This document shows, one piece after another, positions 60,470 through 64,000 of a stretch of DNA of 64,000 bases. The notes beneath the pieces are model-generated. The model was given only the letters and a program-made list of their open reading frames with translations. It did not search any database and was not told the DNA's origin. Both the position numbers and the translations under genes were made by a program. How positions within the stretch are numbered: the stretch's first letter is position 1; the number at the start of each line of letters is the position of its first letter. The stretch is taken from the NCBI RefSeq assembly GCF_000826545.1, contig NZ_CDME01000003.1:124001-188000 (forward strand), in the 5' to 3' direction. This stretch comes from Kibdelosporangium sp. MJ126-NF4 (GTDB lineage Bacteria > Actinomycetota > Actinomycetes > Mycobacteriales > Pseudonocardiaceae).

Positions 60470-61629
60470 CGTTCAAAACGCGCCAGGGGCGCGACCTGGG
60501 ACGTGGTGTGGCGATCGCCTGTGTGCTGGGCCTCATCGCCGCGGCGGTGATCTGGTTCGTGCTGACCGACAACGGAAGCAAGCGCGTCACGGCGTACTTC
60601 GGTGGCGCTGTCGGCTTGTACGAGGGCAACGAGGTGCGTGTCCTCGGTGTCACGGTCGGGACTGTCGACAAGGTCGAGCCGCAGGGCGACCAGGTCAAGG
60701 TCGAGCTGCTGGTCGACCGGGACCGGCCGGTCCCGATGGACGCCAGCGCCGTCGTCGTCGCGCCGTCGCTGGTCAGCGACCGGTACGTGCAGCTGGCCCC
60801 GGCGTACGTCGCCGGGCCGCAGATGAACACGGGCGCGACGATCCCGCGCAACCGCACGGCGACGCCGCTGGAGGTCGACGACCTCTACAAGAGCCTCAAC
60901 CGGGTGTCCACCACGCTCGGTCCCAACGGCGCCAACAAGAACGGTGCGTTGTCGGACCTGCTGGACACGCTGGCCAAGAACCTCGAAGGCAACGGCCAGG
61001 CCACCCACGACACCATCAAACAGCTCGGCCAGGCGGCCAGGACCCTGACCGGCAGCCAGGAACAGCTGTTCTCCACAGTGGACAACCTGAACAAGTTCAC
61101 CGGCACGCTGGCCGCCAGCGACCAGCAGGTGAAGCAGTTCTCCCAGCAACTGGCCGACGTGAGCGGATTCCTCGCCGCCGAACGCACCAACCTCGCGCAG
61201 TCGGTGCAGCAGCTGGCCGGTGCGCTGGAACAGGTGCAGGCGTTCATCAGGGACAACCGGGACCGCCTGAAGACCAATGTGGACAAGCTGGCGTCGATCA
61301 CCAAGGTGCTCGTCGACCAGCGGGCCGCGCTCGCCGAGACGCTCGACATCGCGCCGCTGGCGTTGAGCAACGTCTTCGGCTCGTACAACGCCTCCTCCGG
61401 CACGCTGGACGCGCGCGCGAACATCAACGAGCTGACCCAGCCGCCGATCGTGATGATCTGCCAGCTGCTGGAGCAGGCCACGCCGAAGCAGATCCCGCCG
61501 CTGCTGTCGGACGCGTGCAAGCAGGTCGCGCCGCTGCTCAAGGGCCTCCCGTCGGCCGCGCAGCTGATCAGCGCCTACGACAACGGTTTCGTCCCGCCGA
61601 TGCCGGTTCCGCTGGGAGGTGGGCGATGA
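60466..61629 (+). CDS. mceD: MceD-family protein
   Basis: The 387-aa protein has the anchor GVAIACVLGLIAAAVIWFVL and the MCE domain AVGLYEGNEVRVLGVTVGTVDKVEPQ ... VSDRYVQLAPAY. The helical region ends in a PPMPVPLGGG tail. Its ATG overlaps mceC; the small in-frame ATG at 60457 is less likely. Confidence 0.9.
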   Translation: MTFKTRQGRDLGRGVAIACVLGLIAAAVIWFVLTDNGSKRVTAYFGGAVGLYEGNEVRVLGVTVGTVDKVEPQGDQVKVELLVDRDRPVPMDASAVVVAPSLVSDRYVQLAPAYVAGPQMNTGATIPRNRTATPLEVDDLYKSLNRVSTTLGPNGANKNGALSDLLDTLAKNLEGNGQATHDTIKQLGQAARTLTGSQEQLFSTVDNLNKFTGTLAASDQQVKQFSQQLADVSGFLAAERTNLAQSVQQLAGALEQVQAFIRDNRDRLKTNVDKLASITKVLVDQRAALAETLDIAPLALSNVFGSYNASSGTLDARANINELTQPPIVMICQLLEQATPKQIPPLLSDACKQVAPLLKGLPSAAQLISAYDNGFVPPMPVPLGGGR

Positions 61630-62831
61630 GGCTCCGCACCGCCGCACTGGCCTGCGTCAGCGCCCTGACGCTGACCTCGTGCGGTTTCGAAGGCATCTAC
61701 GACCTGCCGCTGCCCGGCGGCGCCGACCTCGGTGACCGCCCGTACACGGTGAAAGCCCAGTTCCGGGACGTGCTCGACCTGGTTCCGCAGTCCGGCGTGA
61801 AGGTCAACGAGGTCGCCGTCGGCCGCGTCGAGGCGATCGCGCTGGCCCCGGACGGCTGGACCGCCGAGGTCACCATGAGCGTGCGCGGGGACATCGAGCT
61901 GCCGGGTAACGCACTGGCCCGGCTGCGGCAGTCGAGCCTGCTCGGTGAGAAGTACGTGGAACTGGCCGGGCCCCAGGACGGCAAAGGCCAGGGCAAGCTC
62001 GCCAACGGCGCGTTCATCGGGCTGGACCGCACCAACCGCAACACCGAGGTGGAAGAGGTCCTCGGCGCGTTGTCCATGCTGCTCAACGGCGGTGGCGTCG
62101 AGCAGTTGCAGACCATCGCGCACGAGCTCACCCAGGTCGCCGACGGCAATGAGCCACAGCTGAAGGCGTTGCTGACCAACACGAACAAGCTCGTGTCCGA
62201 TTTGGACGCCCGGCGCGGCGACATCACCAAAGCGCTCGACGGGCTGAACAAGCTGTCCAAGACGCTGGACGGGCAGAAGGACAAGATCGCCAAGGTGATC
62301 GACGAGATCGGCCCCGGACTGCAGGTGCTGTCCGAACAGCGGCCGCAGCTGGTCACCATGCTGCAGAACCTCGACCAGCTCTCCGGTGTCACAGTCGACA
62401 CTGTGAACAAGAGCAAGGCGAACCTGATCGCCGACCTCAAGGCGCTGACTCCCGCGCTGCAGAAGTTCAGCGAGGCCGGGGCGAGCCTGCCGAAGTCGCT
62501 GGAGCTGCTGCTGAGCTTCCCGTTCCCGGACTCGGCGGTCCCCGGCGTGAAGGGCGACTACGTCAACCTGTACGCCAAGGTCGACCTGAACCTGGGCGAG
62601 ATACTGAACAACCTGTCCCGCAGCAGGGAGAACCCGTTGAAGGACCTCCCGCTGATCGGGCCGCTGACCACCGGCAAGGAAGGCGTCCAGCCGGGCGCGC
62701 CGCCGCCGCTGGGCGTGCCGGACCTCAGCTCGCCCGGCCAGGGCAACCAGCAGCAGAGCAACCCGGCGCCCACGTGCTCGAACACGGCCGGTGGCCTGCT
62801 CGGCTCGATCCTGGGAGGCCAGCGATGCTGA
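61626..62831 (+). CDS. mceE: MceE-family lipoprotein (LprK-like)
   Basis: The 401-aa protein has a lipoprotein signal, LACVSALTLTSCGFEG, where the lipobox L-T-S-C makes Cys the lipidated residue, as in MceE/LprK. The MCE domain is VLDLVPQSGVKVNEVAVGRVEAI ... LLGEKYVELAG, followed by a helical region and a Pro/Gln-rich tail. It overlaps mceF by seven bases. Confidence 0.92.
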   Translation: MRLRTAALACVSALTLTSCGFEGIYDLPLPGGADLGDRPYTVKAQFRDVLDLVPQSGVKVNEVAVGRVEAIALAPDGWTAEVTMSVRGDIELPGNALARLRQSSLLGEKYVELAGPQDGKGQGKLANGAFIGLDRTNRNTEVEEVLGALSMLLNGGGVEQLQTIAHELTQVADGNEPQLKALLTNTNKLVSDLDARRGDITKALDGLNKLSKTLDGQKDKIAKVIDEIGPGLQVLSEQRPQLVTMLQNLDQLSGVTVDTVNKSKANLIADLKALTPALQKFSEAGASLPKSLELLLSFPFPDSAVPGVKGDYVNLYAKVDLNLGEILNNLSRSRENPLKDLPLIGPLTTGKEGVQPGAPPPLGVPDLSSPGQGNQQQSNPAPTCSNTAGGLLGSILGGQRC

Positions 62832-64000
62832 CCAAGCGGACCAGGCTGCAGATCGTGGCGTTCTTCGTGATCGCGGTGATCGCGGTGGTGTACGCGCTGA
62901 TCCGGTTCACCGACATCGGCAAGGTCTTCGGCCACGACGGCTACACGGTGAAGCTGCAGCTGGCGGACTCCGGCGGCATCTTCACCAACGCCGAGGTCAC
63001 CTACCGCGGTGTGCAGGTCGGCCGGGTCGGCGAGATCCGGCTGACGAAGACGGGCATCGAGGTCGACCTGCTGATCCAGCCGGACGCACCGCGGATCCCC
63101 GCCGAGCTGAAGGCGGTCGTGGCCAACCGGTCCGCGGTCGGCGAGCAGTTCGTGGACCTGCAGCCGCACAAGGACACCAGCCCGTACCTGTCCGGCACGT
63201 CGGTGATCGCGGCCGAGAACACCGAGACGCCGCTGTCCACCGACAAGGTCCTGCGCGACCTGGACGACCTGGTGGTCTCGGTGCCGACCGAGTCGCTCAA
63301 GACCGTGGTCGACGAGCTGGACAAGGCGTTCACCGGCACCGGGCCGGACCTGCAGCAGCTGCTCGACTCGACCGGCACGTTCACCAAGGCCGCGCGGGAG
63401 AACCTGCCGCAGACGATCGAACTGCTGCGCAACGCCGGTGTCGTGCTGGACACCCAGAACCTCGAAGCAGGCAACATCAAGTCGTTCTCCACCAGTCTCG
63501 CGCAGCTCAACGAGCAGCTGAAGAACTCCGACGGCGACATCCGCAAACTGATCGCGGTGACCCCGCAGGCCGCCGAGCAGGTCACCGGGCTGCTGCGGGA
63601 GTCCGGCTCGAACCTCAGCGTGGTGCTGGCGAATTTGCTGACCACGTCGAACATCCTGGCCACCCGCACCAACGGCCTCGAGCTGATGTTCGTGGCATAC
63701 CCGGGCGTCGCGGCGGGCGCGCGAGCGGTCGCCCCTGGCGACGGCACAGCGCACCTCGGCCTCGCGTTGAACCTCTTCAACCCGCCGCCGTGCGTGAAGG
63801 GCTATGAGGGCACCAAACGCCGCCCCGGCGACGATGCCACTGTCGTACCGACGAACGAGAAGGCCTACTGCGCGGAGCCGCTCGGCAGCCCGATCAGTGT
63901 CCGCGGCTCGCAGAACGCGCCCTTCGGCGGTAAGGTCGCGGCTCCGTCGCAGGCCGACATCCAGGCCAACGCGGGCCGTCCCGCACAGCAGTTGGCCGAA
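62825..64000 (+). CDS. mceF: MceF-family protein, 5' part (runs off the window)
   Basis: 392 codons are open to the window end with no stop. The membrane anchor is LQIVAFFVIAVIAVVYALIRF. The MCE domain is GGIFTNAEVTYRGVQVGRVGEIRL ... AVGEQFVDLQP, and MFVAYPGVAAGARAVAPGDGTAHLGLALNLFNPPPC is typical of MceF. ATG 62825 lies 7 bases before the mceE stop. It is not seen as a closed frame because the stop lies outside. Confidence 0.93.
   Translation, partial: MLTKRTRLQIVAFFVIAVIAVVYALIRFTDIGKVFGHDGYTVKLQLADSGGIFTNAEVTYRGVQVGRVGEIRLTKTGIEVDLLIQPDAPRIPAELKAVVANRSAVGEQFVDLQPHKDTSPYLSGTSVIAAENTETPLSTDKVLRDLDDLVVSVPTESLKTVVDELDKAFTGTGPDLQQLLDSTGTFTKAARENLPQTIELLRNAGVVLDTQNLEAGNIKSFSTSLAQLNEQLKNSDGDIRKLIAVTPQAAEQVTGLLRESGSNLSVVLANLLTTSNILATRTNGLELMFVAYPGVAAGARAVAPGDGTAHLGLALNLFNPPPCVKGYEGTKRRPGDDATVVPTNEKAYCAEPLGSPISVRGSQNAPFGGKVAAPSQADIQANAGRPAQQLAE

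Overview
The window comes from the chromosome of a high-GC actinobacterium. Family-level features point to Pseudonocardiaceae or close relatives: an XRE/DUF5753 regulator paired with DUF397, an EspG-type protein, a HelD-type helicase, mycothiol-linked domains, a complete yrbE/mce locus, and the gene order rpmG-hadA-hadB ... tRNA-Trp-secE-nusG-rplK-rplA ... rplJ-rplL-mkl, which is also known from mycobacteria. I cannot name the species from sequence alone.

Layout. 1-17.4 kb is chromosomal: the 3' end of nuoN, an XRE/DUF397 regulatory set, a polyprenyl diphosphate synthase, a repeat-rich membrane-anchored protein, a diguanylate cyclase, an EspG-like protein, an HxlR/MFS pair sharing a palindromic operator, korAB (2-oxoglutarate:ferredoxin oxidoreductase), an enoyl-CoA hydratase, an Lrp/AsnC regulator divergent from a dimethylarginase-type hydrolase, and a HelD-type helicase followed by a frameshifted DinB/DUF664 remnant.

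17,968-33,565 is an actinomycete integrative and conjugative element (AICE) of about 15.5 kb. It is inserted in the 3' end of a tRNA-Tyr gene and bounded by a perfect 51-bp direct repeat. Its modules are: regulators and small proteins on the left, including a GntR repressor beside a 28-bp perfect palindrome; an unusual two-gene cargo of a GntR/P-loop-kinase fusion and a D-2-hydroxyacid dehydrogenase; a run of small, tightly packed transfer/spread genes (DUF2637/SpdB-like and zinc-ribbon proteins); the FtsK/TraB-type DNA translocase with CTAAC(C/T)CG repeats after it (candidate transfer locus); a replication pair (Prim-Pol primase/polymerase plus DUF3987-type ATPase); and excisionase plus tyrosine integrase next to attR. 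Two AT-rich TTCGT-repeat blocks, one near the left end and one inside the ATPase gene, are candidate origins.

33.6-41.2 kb is chromosomal: YajQ, rfbA, an ECF sigma factor with a zinc-finger/maleylpyruvate-isomerase fused anti-sigma factor, HtpX, a siderophore-interacting protein, and a membrane GGDEF-EAL protein whose GGDEF motif is degenerate.

41.2-52.6 kb is the translation/secretion core: tRNA-Thr, tRNA-Met, rpmG, hadA/hadB, aspartate aminotransferase, tRNA-Trp, secE, nusG, rplK, rplA and, after an inserted TetR/two-component/GH3 block, the L10 leader with rplJ and rplL. 52.6-64 kb holds a hypothetical protein, a secreted S1 serine protease, and an Mce lipid-uptake operon (mkl-yrbEA-yrbEB-mceA to mceF) with overlapping start/stop codons; mceF runs off the window.
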